Of a DNA stretch of 64,000 nucleotides, positions 46,655 through 57,598 are shown piece after piece. Under the pieces are notes generated by a model, which was given only the letters and a program-made list of their open reading frames with translations, did not search any database and was not told the DNA's origin. The stretch's first letter is position 1. Each line of letters starts with the position of its first letter. Both the position numbers and the translations under genes were made by a program. The DNA is from Moritella sp. JT01 (GTDB lineage Bacteria > Pseudomonadota > Gammaproteobacteria > Enterobacterales > Moritellaceae), in contig NZ_LOCN01000001.1 in assembly GCF_001574435.1 (NCBI RefSeq), positions 329,801-393,800 on the forward strand, written 5' to 3'.

Positions 46655-47893
46655 TTATTTAGCTAACACAGTGGATAGAACATCAAATAATGCATCAATT
46701 TCGTTAGTGGTATTGTAATGCATAAAGCCAATGCGGATCACACCACCTTTATCTAAGATGTCTAGCTGTTTACATAAGCCGATCGCATAGAAATGACCGT
46801 TCCAAACACACATATTATGTTGACCAAGCAGGCCTGATACATCTTCTGGTGAGGCATGGTCAATACGGATAGAGAAGGTAGGGGTACGCTCTGCTAATCG
46901 GTCTATATCACTAATGCCATACAGTCTTACGTTGCTGTATTGCGCTAGCTTAGCAAGGAAGTGTTGGCTTAGTTTTTGTTCATGGGTTTGGTATAGCTTA
47001 AAGCTTTGTACAAGTCTTTCTCGTAGCGGTAGCGTTTGATCACCTGCATGCGCAAGGTATTCAACTGCAGCGCTAAATCCAGCTAGCGCTTCAAAGCTTT
47101 GCGTACCGGTTTCAAAGCGACCTGGCCCTTGGTTTGTAGCGGGTTCTACTTTGTATGGCGATAAGGTATGTAACCATTGAGGTGCCACGTAAGCGATACC
47201 TACGTGAGGGCCAAAGAACTTATAGGCCGAACAGGCGAGGAAATCACAACCCAATGCTTGTACATCAACAAGCTTGTGTGGCGCGTAATGTACCGCATCG
47301 ATATACACTTTAGCGCCCACTGCATGCGCCGCTTCAATGATTGGCTTCACGTCTACCAATGAGCCTGTGGTGTTCGATGCAAACGTTAAAGCCACTAATT
47401 TAGTTTTGTTTGAAATTAATGAGATTAAATGTTCGCTATCTAACGTGCAATCGGCTTCATTAACGCGAGCTTGATGCACTACTGCACCTTTGTCATCCGC
47501 AGCTTGCTGCCACGTTGATACATTTGAATAATGATCGAGAGCAGTCACAATCACTTCATCACCCGCTTGCCAATCACGGCTAATCGCACGGCTTAATTGG
47601 AACGTAAGTGACGTCATGTTAGCACCAAATACGATATTATCTGGTGATTCGGTATTAAGTAATGCTTGGCCGCTTAGGCGTGCGTTACGCATTACATCAA
47701 CGGTTTTTTCACTTGAGAAAAAACGACCGCCAAGGTTCGAGTTATATTTACCTAAATAAGCAGTCATTGCATCAAGCACTGATTGTGGGACTTGTGAACC
47801 ACCAGGACCGTCAAAAAAATACACTGACTTGCCATTCACTTGCTGTTGTAAAGCTGGGAAAGCTTGGCGAATTGACTCAATACATAAGTTCAT
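46655..47893 (-). CDS. Cysteine-desulfurase-like PLP enzyme (class V aminotransferase)
   Basis: A 412-residue fold-type I PLP protein. The PLP lysine is in SAYKFFGPHVG; other landmarks are DHYSNVSTWQ, VYIDAVHYAPH and RFETGTQSFEA. It belongs to the SufS-like subgroup often annotated 'cysteine desulfurase family protein' rather than to IscS or SufS proper; the LGGR...F region and C-terminal part lack the usual catalytic-cysteine loop that I can identify. With a dioxygenase upstream on the same strand (141-base gap), it may act on a hydroxylated amino acid. Confidence 0.83.
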   Translation of the reverse strand: MNLCIESIRQAFPALQQQVNGKSVYFFDGPGGSQVPQSVLDAMTAYLGKYNSNLGGRFFSSEKTVDVMRNARLSGQALLNTESPDNIVFGANMTSLTFQLSRAISRDWQAGDEVIVTALDHYSNVSTWQQAADDKGAVVHQARVNEADCTLDSEHLISLISNKTKLVALTFASNTTGSLVDVKPIIEAAHAVGAKVYIDAVHYAPHKLVDVQALGCDFLACSAYKFFGPHVGIAYVAPQWLHTLSPYKVEPATNQGPGRFETGTQSFEALAGFSAAVEYLAHAGDQTLPLRERLVQSFKLYQTHEQKLSQHFLAKLAQYSNVRLYGISDIDRLAERTPTFSIRIDHASPEDVSGLLGQHNMCVWNGHFYAIGLCKQLDILDKGGVIRIGFMHYNTTNEIDALFDVLSTVLAK

Positions 47894-48034
47894 AGGTTAT
47901 TCCTTTAATAAATTACTTGTTACTTCTGCATCTTCTATTTGTGCAAAGAGTAATCTTGTTCTCTAAGTGTGAGTGATGTTTTGGTTGCTGCTTTATGACA
48001 GATTACATTGTTGATTTATCGCTGGTTTTATAGA

Positions 48035-48667
48035 TCAAGCGGTGAAAACAAATACGTCACGCAGTCCGGTTTCATCTTGTTGAGCTGGCAGTGTTTCTGT
48101 TACGTAGTGGTAATAGCGACGATCGTTAAAAATGATAAATTGGTTTTCTTCTAACGTGGTGCTCATGTGTGGATGCTGGTCAACGGGCGATGAAAATATC
48201 TGTGTAAATGCACCGGCGATGTTGTCTCTTTTTACACAGAAAATACCCACAAAATCAAAACCGTCTTGATGGATACCTTCGGGTGCTGGTGACCCAGACT
48301 TATCTTGTGAACAAACAACACGGATCTGGTGAACGCCAATCGGCTGTTTTGTGGTATCGACGTTTGTTCGTTCAAGAAATGCACTTAATAAATTTTGAAA
48401 ATCAGGATGCTGGTCAAGCGCCGGGGAGATGTCTTCGAACTTGCGTTCAATATTACCGATAAGACGGTTTACATCAGATGACTGCATGAAGGTACTTGTA
48501 CCTAATTTTTCAAATTTCGTATCGGTCTTTTGATATTGCGAGAATGCGCGGAATCGACAGTTACTTTCAAGGTAAGGATCAGCACCTAAATCATTAAAAA
48601 AATCACCTAAGTTTTGCGCGTAGGTTGAGGGTGCTTGAAATGCTTCAATAAGAAATGATCCATTCAT
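48035..48667 (-). CDS. 2-oxoglutarate/Fe(II) dioxygenase, isoleucine 4-hydroxylase-like
   Basis: A 210-residue protein of the small 2OG-Fe dioxygenase family that includes L-isoleucine 4-dioxygenase. Iron ligands are seen as HQDGFDFVGIF (His-x-Asp) and a distal histidine in NDRRYYHYVTE; the segment HQIRVVCSQ matches the family. The expected role is hydroxylation of a free aliphatic amino acid; the actual substrate is unknown. The PLP enzyme gene follows on the same strand. Confidence 0.8.
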   Translation of the reverse strand: MNGSFLIEAFQAPSTYAQNLGDFFNDLGADPYLESNCRFRAFSQYQKTDTKFEKLGTSTFMQSSDVNRLIGNIERKFEDISPALDQHPDFQNLLSAFLERTNVDTTKQPIGVHQIRVVCSQDKSGSPAPEGIHQDGFDFVGIFCVKRDNIAGAFTQIFSSPVDQHPHMSTTLEENQFIIFNDRRYYHYVTETLPAQQDETGLRDVFVFTA

Positions 48668-49106
48668 GGTGTAAATCCTTGGTTAATCAAATGTAGATAA
48701 GGTGCTGATTATCCGTGTATGGAGATTACTTTCAAGATAGGATCTGAACTTCAAAGGTATATTTTACAAGTGACTAATTCGTTGTTTCGAGTTGAAATGT
48801 TTGATCTGTTTTTTGATTTCGTTTTGAATTTATATATTGTAAATGTGTACTTTTACAGTCTTAGGTTTATTGATTTACAAAATTGAAGTGATAGCTGGCG
48901 CACAAAAAAGACGAAGAAATAACAAACTATTTCATCATTTTTTTAACAATTGATTCGATTTCATAAGGGAACACACACAAACTGGATCTAATTTGTTAAC
49001 CAATCTTTGTTCGTGCGTTATTTATTGGACAGCTTAATGCTACCTAGTTATATATAGTTACATAATAAGTATATATATGGATGTGTATACATAAAGGGAT
49101 GTAAGG
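48668..49106. other. Divergent intergenic region, no gene seen
   Basis: These 439 bases hold the promoters of the dioxygenase gene (leftward) and the DUF547 gene (rightward). The right part is very AT-rich with alternating TATATA stretches (49050-49090). I found no clear operator, RNA or small gene. Confidence 0.4.
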
Positions 49107-49964
49107 ATGAATCATACGATAGTTCGAGAACAGTTTGAAAAGACCACTAAAATACTGAGGAATAAAATAGTCACACTCGTTTTAATTCTGTTTTCTGGCA
49201 ATGTTTTTGCCGAACCTGATGTTTATTGGGAGCAAAGTAATGAGTCTGAAGAGCACGTTATTAACCATGATTCGTGGCAATTATTACTCGATAATTATTT
49301 AATTGTTTCAGAAGACAAGGCTATCATTAACTTATTCGATTATAAGGCCGTAACAGCAGGTGATAAGCAAATATTGAGTCAGTATTTAACACGTTTACAG
49401 GGGCTTAATCCACTCGATTTAAACCGTAATCAACAAAAGGCGTATTGGATAAATCTATATAATGCGCTGACTGTTAAATTGGTGCTAGATAACTATCCAG
49501 CATCGTCAATTATCTGGATGGGGGATACATTTTTTGCTATTGGCCCTTGGGATGATGAACTCGCAACAATTAATAATAGAGCGATTAGCTTAAACGATAT
49601 TGAGCAAACTATATTACGTCCTATCTGGAAAGATCCACGTATACATTATGCAATAAATTGCGCGAGTTATGGGTGCCCCAACTTATCCGCTCAAGCATTC
49701 ACTGCTGATAATACCGAGCAACAATTAAATACTGCCGCGATAAGCTTTATTAACCATTCTAGGGGGGTAATGGTATCTGGTGATGATTTAGTATTATCCA
49801 AAATATACAGTTGGTATGAAGACGATTTTGGAAACAATGAGAATGATCTCATTGAGCATTTAAAGTTGTTTGCTAAACCGACATTAAAACAAGCCTTGGT
49901 AAAGTTCCAACAAAACCCCGAAGACATCGATTATGACTATGACTGGCGATTAAACCAGCCATAG
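49107..49964 (+). CDS. DUF547 domain protein, exported
   Basis: A 285-residue protein with an N-terminal hydrophobic segment ending in GNVFAEPD (signal peptide after a charged 20-residue lead). The DUF547 core has NRNQQKAYWINLYNALTVKL, DPRIHYAINCASYGCPNL and FINHSRGV. The conserved Cys-His-Asn residues resemble a thiol-peptidase-like fold, but the activity is unknown. It precedes the DUF1302 and DUF1329 genes on the same strand, an envelope group. Confidence 0.82.
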   Translation: MNHTIVREQFEKTTKILRNKIVTLVLILFSGNVFAEPDVYWEQSNESEEHVINHDSWQLLLDNYLIVSEDKAIINLFDYKAVTAGDKQILSQYLTRLQGLNPLDLNRNQQKAYWINLYNALTVKLVLDNYPASSIIWMGDTFFAIGPWDDELATINNRAISLNDIEQTILRPIWKDPRIHYAINCASYGCPNLSAQAFTADNTEQQLNTAAISFINHSRGVMVSGDDLVLSKIYSWYEDDFGNNENDLIEHLKLFAKPTLKQALVKFQQNPEDIDYDYDWRLNQP

Positions 49965-50087
49965 CAAGCGATCAGTTCAAATCACGTCTACATCTTTACA
50001 TCAATCAACAGTGCGTTGTTCGACCCAGTGTGAGCCTTGACATTCGTGCTGGTTAATTTTTAATAAAGGGATGAAATTAAAGTTAGT

Positions 50088-51872
50088 ATGGATGTTATTA
50101 AACAGAAAAAAAAATATAAAAGTAAACGCGTTACACTTGCATTAATTGCACTCAGTTACGCGAGTTCGTCAGTTGCACAGGAGTTTAATTGGGGGGACGT
50201 AGAAGGTGCGTTTCATTCCCAGTTTTCAGTTGGATCAAGTTGGCGAGTTGAAAGTGCAGATGTGAAAAACTTAGGTAGGCAAAATGGGATCACTTATGCG
50301 GGCGCTGCATCACCGGGTATGGTTGGTAACTCCTCGTCTGGAGATGACGGTAATTTGAATTATAATCGCGGTGATGCCTTTTCGCAGACGGCAAAAGGAC
50401 TTCATGATTTAACATTGCAATATGACAATTTTGGCGCTTTTTTTCGTGGTAAGTATTGGTACGATTATGTGCTTGATCAAAAAAACGTTCACCACGGTAG
50501 TGCGACAAATAGTTACGTGCCGAACCAGGTTATTAATGATGATGATTTTAATGCCTTAACAAAAGCGAAGGGCGTAGCATTATTAGATGCCTATATTTTT
50601 GCTGATTTTGATATTGGTGATTCGGTTGTTGATCTTCGTCTCGGTAAGCAAGTGGTTAACTGGGGCGAGAGTTCTTATATTCAAGGTGGTATTAACGCGG
50701 TTAACCCTGTCGATGCTGCCGCATTTCATCGACCAGGCGCTGAAGTTAAAGAAGGTTTGTTGCCTGTTAATATGTTATTTACAAATATTGGCATTACAGC
50801 AGATCTGGCCGTAGAGGCTTTCTATCAACTTAAGTTTGAACCAACTGTCATCGATAGTTGCGGTACTTACTTTTCAACTTCAGATACTTTTTCTGAAGGT
50901 TGTAACGTCTCTCTTATTACCGATGCAATTGGTGAACAAGCAGGGTATAACGCAGGTTACTATCAACGTCGTGGCACTGATGAATATGCATCGGATAACG
51001 GTCAGTTTGGTCTCGCGTTGAAGTACTATGCAGAGGACCTTAATTCAACAGTATTTGCACTGTATTACATGAATTACCACAGTCGGCTCCCTTACGTTAG
51101 TCTAGAGGCCGGACTCTCACCCTTTAATCCTTATGCGTCTGACCCTAGTATACTTGCGAAATATCATACGGCCTATCCTGAAGACATTCAATTACTTGGT
51201 TTGAGCTTTAATACGACGCTCAGTGATTGGGCGATATCGGGTGAGGTTAGCCATCGTTTAGGCTTGCCATTACAGATTAATGGTTCTGATTTATTTACGC
51301 CTGCGCTATCTGCATCGCCAACAGGATCGCCAATGGATGAAGAATACCGAAGCCTTGCTGTAGGAGATACGATTGATGGTTTTGATCGTTTCGATTATAC
51401 CCAGACCCAGCTTACTTTTATTCGGTTGTTTGATCAGGTATTAGGTATAGATCGGATTAGTACAGTTGCTGAGTTTGGCTTTGGTCATGTATGGAGTTTA
51501 GATAACTCAAGAAAGTATGGTCGTAGCTCTATCTATGGTAACAGCTTTGATACCAGTGATGGTCACAATACTGATGACGGTTTCACGACATCAAATAGTG
51601 CGGGTTATCGTTTATCGGTGCAAGCGAATTACCGAAATGTTTTTTCGGGTGTCGATTTATCCCCTTCTATTGCTTGGTCTCACGATGTTTATGGTTATAG
51701 CCCTGAACCACAAGGTACCTTTCAAGAAGGACGAAGAGGTATTAATTTGGCATTGAAAGCGGATTACGCACAGCGATATAGCATGTCATTAAGTTATAGC
51801 GGATTTGAAGGACGATTTAATCCTATTTCCGACCGTGATTATGTCTCTCTCGTATTTGGTCTGTCATTTTAA
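50088..51872 (+). CDS. DUF1302 family outer-membrane protein
   Basis: A 594-residue exported protein (signal peptide ends near SSSVAQEF) rich in alternating strands, with LGKQVVNWGESSYIQGGINAVNPVD, the family hallmark (here in part), and a C-terminal VSLVFGLSF barrel end. DUF1302 proteins are predicted porin-like barrels usually encoded with a DUF1329 protein, as here. A role in uptake or export of hydrophobic compounds has been suggested for the pair in other genera; it is unproven here. Confidence 0.85.
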   Translation: MDVIKQKKKYKSKRVTLALIALSYASSSVAQEFNWGDVEGAFHSQFSVGSSWRVESADVKNLGRQNGITYAGAASPGMVGNSSSGDDGNLNYNRGDAFSQTAKGLHDLTLQYDNFGAFFRGKYWYDYVLDQKNVHHGSATNSYVPNQVINDDDFNALTKAKGVALLDAYIFADFDIGDSVVDLRLGKQVVNWGESSYIQGGINAVNPVDAAAFHRPGAEVKEGLLPVNMLFTNIGITADLAVEAFYQLKFEPTVIDSCGTYFSTSDTFSEGCNVSLITDAIGEQAGYNAGYYQRRGTDEYASDNGQFGLALKYYAEDLNSTVFALYYMNYHSRLPYVSLEAGLSPFNPYASDPSILAKYHTAYPEDIQLLGLSFNTTLSDWAISGEVSHRLGLPLQINGSDLFTPALSASPTGSPMDEEYRSLAVGDTIDGFDRFDYTQTQLTFIRLFDQVLGIDRISTVAEFGFGHVWSLDNSRKYGRSSIYGNSFDTSDGHNTDDGFTTSNSAGYRLSVQANYRNVFSGVDLSPSIAWSHDVYGYSPEPQGTFQEGRRGINLALKADYAQRYSMSLSYSGFEGRFNPISDRDYVSLVFGLSF

Positions 51873-51896
51873 AGCAGAGTAAAAAGGATTTAACGA

Positions 51897-53270
51897 ATGA
51901 AAGCATTTAATAAAGCACCTTGTGTGGTTGCTCTTTCGATGATGATTATGTCATTAACTGTTGTGGCAAAAGTAAGTAAAGAAGAAGCGAGTCAGTTGGG
52001 ACGTACATTAACGCCCGTCGGAGCTCTTGTTGCGGGTAATGAAGATGGCTCTATTCCTGCTTGGACTGGTGGAATATCTAATGCGAGCTTAGGTACAAGT
52101 TATGGTGAAAACGAGCGTGTCGGAAACCCTTATATAGCAGAAAAACCATTATTCACGATTACGGTTGATAATCTTGAGCAGTATAAAGATAACTTAACAC
52201 CGGGTCAGATCGCGATGTTTAAGACTTATCCTAAGACGTTCAAAATGCCTATTTATAAAACCCATCGGAGTTTTGCATTAAAAGATGAAATGTATGATGT
52301 GATTAAGGCCAATGCGACAACTGCAACATTGACTGAAGGAGGGAACGGCTTGAGTAATTATAATATAGCGATACCTTTCCCGATCCCTAAAAGCGGCTTA
52401 GAGGTGATTTGGAATCACATTACCCGTTATCGTGGAGGCCGTGCCGAACGTGTAGTGACGAGCATACCTGTACAACGAAATGGCTCTTATATCAAAATCA
52501 AGAGTGAAGAGGTATCTTCAATACCTGAGATGTTAAGAGGTGGGGTCGATATTATTAAAGATGACAACATTCGGTTTTATTATATGCGACGTATTGTGGA
52601 GCCTGCGCGTTTAACCGGCACTATTACGCTAGTTCATGAAACCATGAACCAAGTGAAAGAGCCACGTAAAGCTTGGATTTATAATGCAGGCCAGAGACGT
52701 GTTCGTCGCGCGCCTAATGTTGCTTATGATAGTGAATCTACTGGCACTGAAGGTTTATCGACATCGGATAATTTCGATATGTATAACGGTGCCCCAGATC
52801 GCTATAACTGGAAGCTTGTCGGTAAAAAAGAACTCTATATTCCTTATAATGCCTATCAATTATCATCTACAGATTTAACGTACGATGACATTATAAAACC
52901 GGGTCATATTAACCAAGATTATACACGCTATGAGAAGCACCGAGTGTGGGAAGTTCAAGCCACGCTGAAAGAGGGCAAGCGCCATGTTTATGCAAAACGT
53001 AATTTCTTTATTGATGAGGATAGCTGGCAAGCGAGTATTGTCGATCACTACGATTCGCATAATGTGTTATGGCGAGTATCTGAAGCGCATGCCGTTCAAT
53101 ATTATAATGTCGGCGTGACTTGGGTGGCCGCCGAAATTTTATATGATCTGATTTCAGGGCGTTATCTAGCGAGTGGATTAACGAATGAAGAAAGTAGAGG
53201 AACGCAGTTTGATATTGATGTGAAGCGTAATGATTTTTCAATATTTGCACTGAAACGATTAGGGCGTTAA
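51897..53270 (+). CDS. DUF1329 family outer-membrane lipoprotein-sorting-like protein
   Basis: A 457-residue exported protein (signal peptide about residues 1-25, ending near VVAKVSK). DUF1329 features are LTPVGALVAGNEDGSIPAWTG, NYNIAIPFPIPKSGLEVIWN, and the C-terminal HYDSHNVLWRVSEAH. The fold is LolB/LppM-like, suggesting handling of lipids or hydrophobic ligands. It follows the DUF1302 gene by 24 bases and is closed by a terminator. Confidence 0.86.
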   Translation: MKAFNKAPCVVALSMMIMSLTVVAKVSKEEASQLGRTLTPVGALVAGNEDGSIPAWTGGISNASLGTSYGENERVGNPYIAEKPLFTITVDNLEQYKDNLTPGQIAMFKTYPKTFKMPIYKTHRSFALKDEMYDVIKANATTATLTEGGNGLSNYNIAIPFPIPKSGLEVIWNHITRYRGGRAERVVTSIPVQRNGSYIKIKSEEVSSIPEMLRGGVDIIKDDNIRFYYMRRIVEPARLTGTITLVHETMNQVKEPRKAWIYNAGQRRVRRAPNVAYDSESTGTEGLSTSDNFDMYNGAPDRYNWKLVGKKELYIPYNAYQLSSTDLTYDDIIKPGHINQDYTRYEKHRVWEVQATLKEGKRHVYAKRNFFIDEDSWQASIVDHYDSHNVLWRVSEAHAVQYYNVGVTWVAAEILYDLISGRYLASGLTNEESRGTQFDIDVKRNDFSIFALKRLGR

Positions 53271-53275
53271 CAGGT

Positions 53276-53338
53276 ACAAAAAAGCCCAAGCAACCTTTCG
53301 CTATTTCTAGTTTAAGGTACGAAGCTTGGGCTTTTATT
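53276..53338. terminator. Bidirectional terminator between DUF1329 gene and purB
   Basis: AAAAGCCCAAGC (ending 53291) pairs with GCTTGGGCTTTT (53324-53335) with an inner CCTT/AAGG pair. A-runs before and T-runs after serve both strands. Confidence 0.85.
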
Positions 53339-53376
53339 ATAAATTATTTACGGTTTAGCGATCATTTACTTGGCAA

Positions 53377-54768
<1,392 letters not shown>

Positions 54769-55392
54769 TTAAATTCGAGCTAATTGTTGCTTAGCTTGTT
54801 CTACCATGTGTTTACGATTGAAAACTACTTGGCGACGTTTACCGCCTGTTTGTCGCCATAACACTGCTGAGCGAATACCGGCGAATAATACTGCACGGAT
54901 CTTATCTCTCACCAATGTTTGTTGTAGGAAACTTGACGTTCCTGCAATTTGGATCTTGGTGCCAAGTGGACTGATTAAGTCCACATAGATTGACGCCATG
55001 TTACTTAGAATTTGTGCATCCGTTAACTCATAGTGATGAGTTTGACGTTTCACTTGTGAGATTCGCTCACCTAACATACCAAGAATGTCATTACGTTTAG
55101 CAAGTTTACGCTCTAGAGCCACAAGACCAATCATATAGCGTGTTAATGCGCTATCTGGCCCCGTAGACGTATTACTTAACTGTGCAACGAGGGTCTTATA
55201 CCCTAATTCTAGGTTTGCGTAATCGCCATAAACCTCAATAGTCTGGCTTGGATCCGTTACGATCACACAGCGTAAAGTATTATTTAATTGTGTGTTATCA
55301 CAATTGCCGGTTGTCGCAAGTTGGTGTACAAGTGCAGCAGCCTGACAAACGCCTGCAAAGGCGATATTTGATTCTTGGAAGTTAGTTGACAC
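54769..55392 (-). CDS. hflD: High-frequency lysogenisation protein HflD
   Basis: Membrane-associated helical protein of 207 residues. In E. coli it affects lambda CII stability and is linked with the mnmA-purB genes. Typical segments are FAGVCQAAALVHQLA and AGIRSAVLWRQTGGKR. The start is GTG at 55392, two bases after the mnmA stop, with AGGGG six bases upstream. The cellular role is not well understood. Confidence 0.9.
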   Translation of the reverse strand: MSTNFQESNIAFAGVCQAAALVHQLATTGNCDNTQLNNTLRCVIVTDPSQTIEVYGDYANLELGYKTLVAQLSNTSTGPDSALTRYMIGLVALERKLAKRNDILGMLGERISQVKRQTHHYELTDAQILSNMASIYVDLISPLGTKIQIAGTSSFLQQTLVRDKIRAVLFAGIRSAVLWRQTGGKRRQVVFNRKHMVEQAKQQLARI

Positions 55393-55394
55393 TG

Positions 55395-56534
55395 TTAGCC
55401 CCTAATTTGAACGTCAATAATTGCGCCACCTAGGCAAACGTCATCAAGGTAAAATACCGCTGATTGACCTGGTGTAACCGCAAGTTCGGGTTTATCAAAA
55501 GTTACTTCTATTTGGTCTTCGCCGATTGGTGTCACTAAACAAGGTACATCAGTCTGACGGTAACGTGTTTTTACAGTGCATCGCAATGGCTGTGTTAATG
55601 GTTCGCGGCTAACCCAATGGAGTTGCGAGGCCATTAAACCGGTTGAAAATAAACGCGGGTGGTTGTGACCTTGTGCCACAAGCAATACGTTACGCTCCAT
55701 ATCTTTATCAACGACATACCAAGGTTCTTGGCTGCTGTTGTTTTTCATACCGCCGATATGTAGGCCTTTACGTTGACCCAGTGTGTGGTACATCAGACCT
55801 TGGTGTTCACCAATTTCTTCGCCATCAACACTTTCAATTTTACCCGGCTGTGCAGGGAGGTACTTGCTTAAAAATTCAGTGAATTTACGTTCACCAATAA
55901 AGCAGATACCAGTACTGTCTTTTTTGTTTGCTGTGATCAGGTCTTGTTCTTGAGCAATTCGACGTACTTCTGGTTTTTCTAATTCACCCACAGGGAACAA
56001 TGAACGTGAAACCTGTACATGATCGAGCGTGTATAAGAAATAGCTTTGATCTTTATTGCTGTCTAAGCCACGTAACATTTCAAAGGTGCCATCGGCTTTT
56101 TGACGACGACTAACGTAGTGACCCATCGCAATATAGTCAGCAGCAAGTACTTCTGATGCAAACTGCAGGAATGCTTTAAATTTGATTTCTTTGTTACAAA
56201 GAATATCTGGGTTTGGTGTACGACCTGCTTTGTATTCAGCTAAGAAGTATTCAAATACGTTATCCCAGTATTCAGCAGAGAAATTAATAGCGTGTAACTC
56301 GATACCTAATTTATCACATACTGCTTGTGCATCTGCTAGGTCCTCAGCAGCGGCACAATATTCATCATTATCGTCATCTTCCCAGTTCTTCATGAACAGG
56401 CCTTCTACTTGATAACCTTGCTGTTGTAACAGGTAAGCAGAAACAGATGAGTCAACACCGCCGGACATGCCAACGATTACTTTTTTAGTACTGTTTAACG
56501 CTTTAGTACTGGCGTCGATTGTATTATTTGTCAT
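55395..56534 (-). CDS. mnmA: tRNA-specific 2-thiouridylase MnmA
   Basis: Makes s2U34 in tRNA-Lys, -Glu and -Gln, using sulfur passed by TusE. The 379 residues have the ATP-pyrophosphatase loop [15 protein letters not shown], the catalytic cysteines in [11 protein letters not shown] and [12 protein letters not shown], and C-terminal beta domains. An N-terminal 15-residue extension precedes the usual start; AAGG lies before ATG 56534. First gene of mnmA-hflD-purB. Confidence 0.95.
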   Translation of the reverse strand: MTNNTIDASTKALNSTKKVIVGMSGGVDSSVSAYLLQQQGYQVEGLFMKNWEDDDNDEYCAAAEDLADAQAVCDKLGIELHAINFSAEYWDNVFEYFLAEYKAGRTPNPDILCNKEIKFKAFLQFASEVLAADYIAMGHYVSRRQKADGTFEMLRGLDSNKDQSYFLYTLDHVQVSRSLFPVGELEKPEVRRIAQEQDLITANKKDSTGICFIGERKFTEFLSKYLPAQPGKIESVDGEEIGEHQGLMYHTLGQRKGLHIGGMKNNSSQEPWYVVDKDMERNVLLVAQGHNHPRLFSTGLMASQLHWVSREPLTQPLRCTVKTRYRQTDVPCLVTPIGEDQIEVTFDKPELAVTPGQSAVFYLDDVCLGGAIIDVQIRG

Positions 56535-56710
56535 AGGACCTTTTAATTACTCTTGTAGTAATGCAAATAAAGTTAAAGGCTTTTTTGCTAATGTATTAAA
56601 TATATAACTGAAATAGGTGTTATGGCCACAGTTAGTTACTGTTCTTAGGATCTCAAGATCCAATCGCGCGAATTTTACCATGAAGGCTAGCGCAAAAACA
56701 GACTTTGGTA

Positions 56711-57418
56711 CTAATTCATCACGTTAATACTGCTTTCAACTAGTTCACCTGGTTGGATGTTATCCAACGTCCAAGGACCAATGCGATAGCGGATCAAACG
56801 CAGGGTAGGGTGCCCAATGTGTGCTGTCATGCGACGTACTTGACGGTTGCGGCCTTCTATAATGGTAATGGCTAACCATGTCGTTGGGATATTTTGACGT
56901 TCACGAATTGGCGGTATACGTGGCCATACCTTAGGTTCTGTCATTATTTCAACTTTAGCTGGCAGCGTTGACCCATCTTTTAATACCACGCCGTAACGTA
57001 AATCGTTCAGTTTTTCTGGACTTGGTTCACCTTCAACTTGGACCCAATAGGTCTTTTCTGTTTTTTCACCTGGCTGAGTAAGCTTTGCTTGGAGGCGGCC
57101 ATTATTGGTTAATAATAATAATCCTTCGCTGTCGCGGTCTAGGCGACCAGCTGCATAAATATCCGGCACCTTGATATAGTCTTTTAAGGTTTCGCGGTTA
57201 TCGGCGTCGGTAAACTGGGTTAGTACCATGTAAGGCTTATTGAATACATACACTTGTGTTGGACCAGCTTCTTTTGGTTTAGTATGTTGTGGGCGATTGC
57301 TCTTACCACGTGGTTTTACCGTATTGGTGTAGCTGATTTGGCTCTTTTTAGCCTGTTCAGATGGGCCTTTCTTTCGACCTAGAGTTAGTTTTGGCTTTGC
57401 TGGTGCTGGTGTTGACAT
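56711..57418 (-). CDS. rluE: 23S rRNA pseudouridine(2457) synthase RluE
   Basis: RsuA/RluE-type pseudouridine synthase (235 residues) with the catalytic aspartate in [14 protein letters not shown] and the RIRYRIGPW-type (here [13 protein letters not shown]) ending. No N-terminal S4 domain; instead a 50-residue basic tail ([18 protein letters not shown]). In E. coli rluE lies near mnmA with nudJ between; no nudJ is present here in the 176-base gap. Confidence 0.9.
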   Translation of the reverse strand: MSTPAPAKPKLTLGRKKGPSEQAKKSQISYTNTVKPRGKSNRPQHTKPKEAGPTQVYVFNKPYMVLTQFTDADNRETLKDYIKVPDIYAAGRLDRDSEGLLLLTNNGRLQAKLTQPGEKTEKTYWVQVEGEPSPEKLNDLRYGVVLKDGSTLPAKVEIMTEPKVWPRIPPIRERQNIPTTWLAITIIEGRNRQVRRMTAHIGHPTLRLIRYRIGPWTLDNIQPGELVESSINVMN

Positions 57419-57598
57419 GGTATCGCTAATAATTAAAATGCTTATGATGCAATTGTAGCAAATTTTGAAGGGCTATTTATGGGTAATTTAATATAGAGAA
57501 GTTTAATAAAGGGTAATTTAATTAGCCGCTAAAATACATTGGTATGACAGCGACTATTGTTAGGTGTTTTTGTTAGATACAGTTTAAGGCTAATCAGT

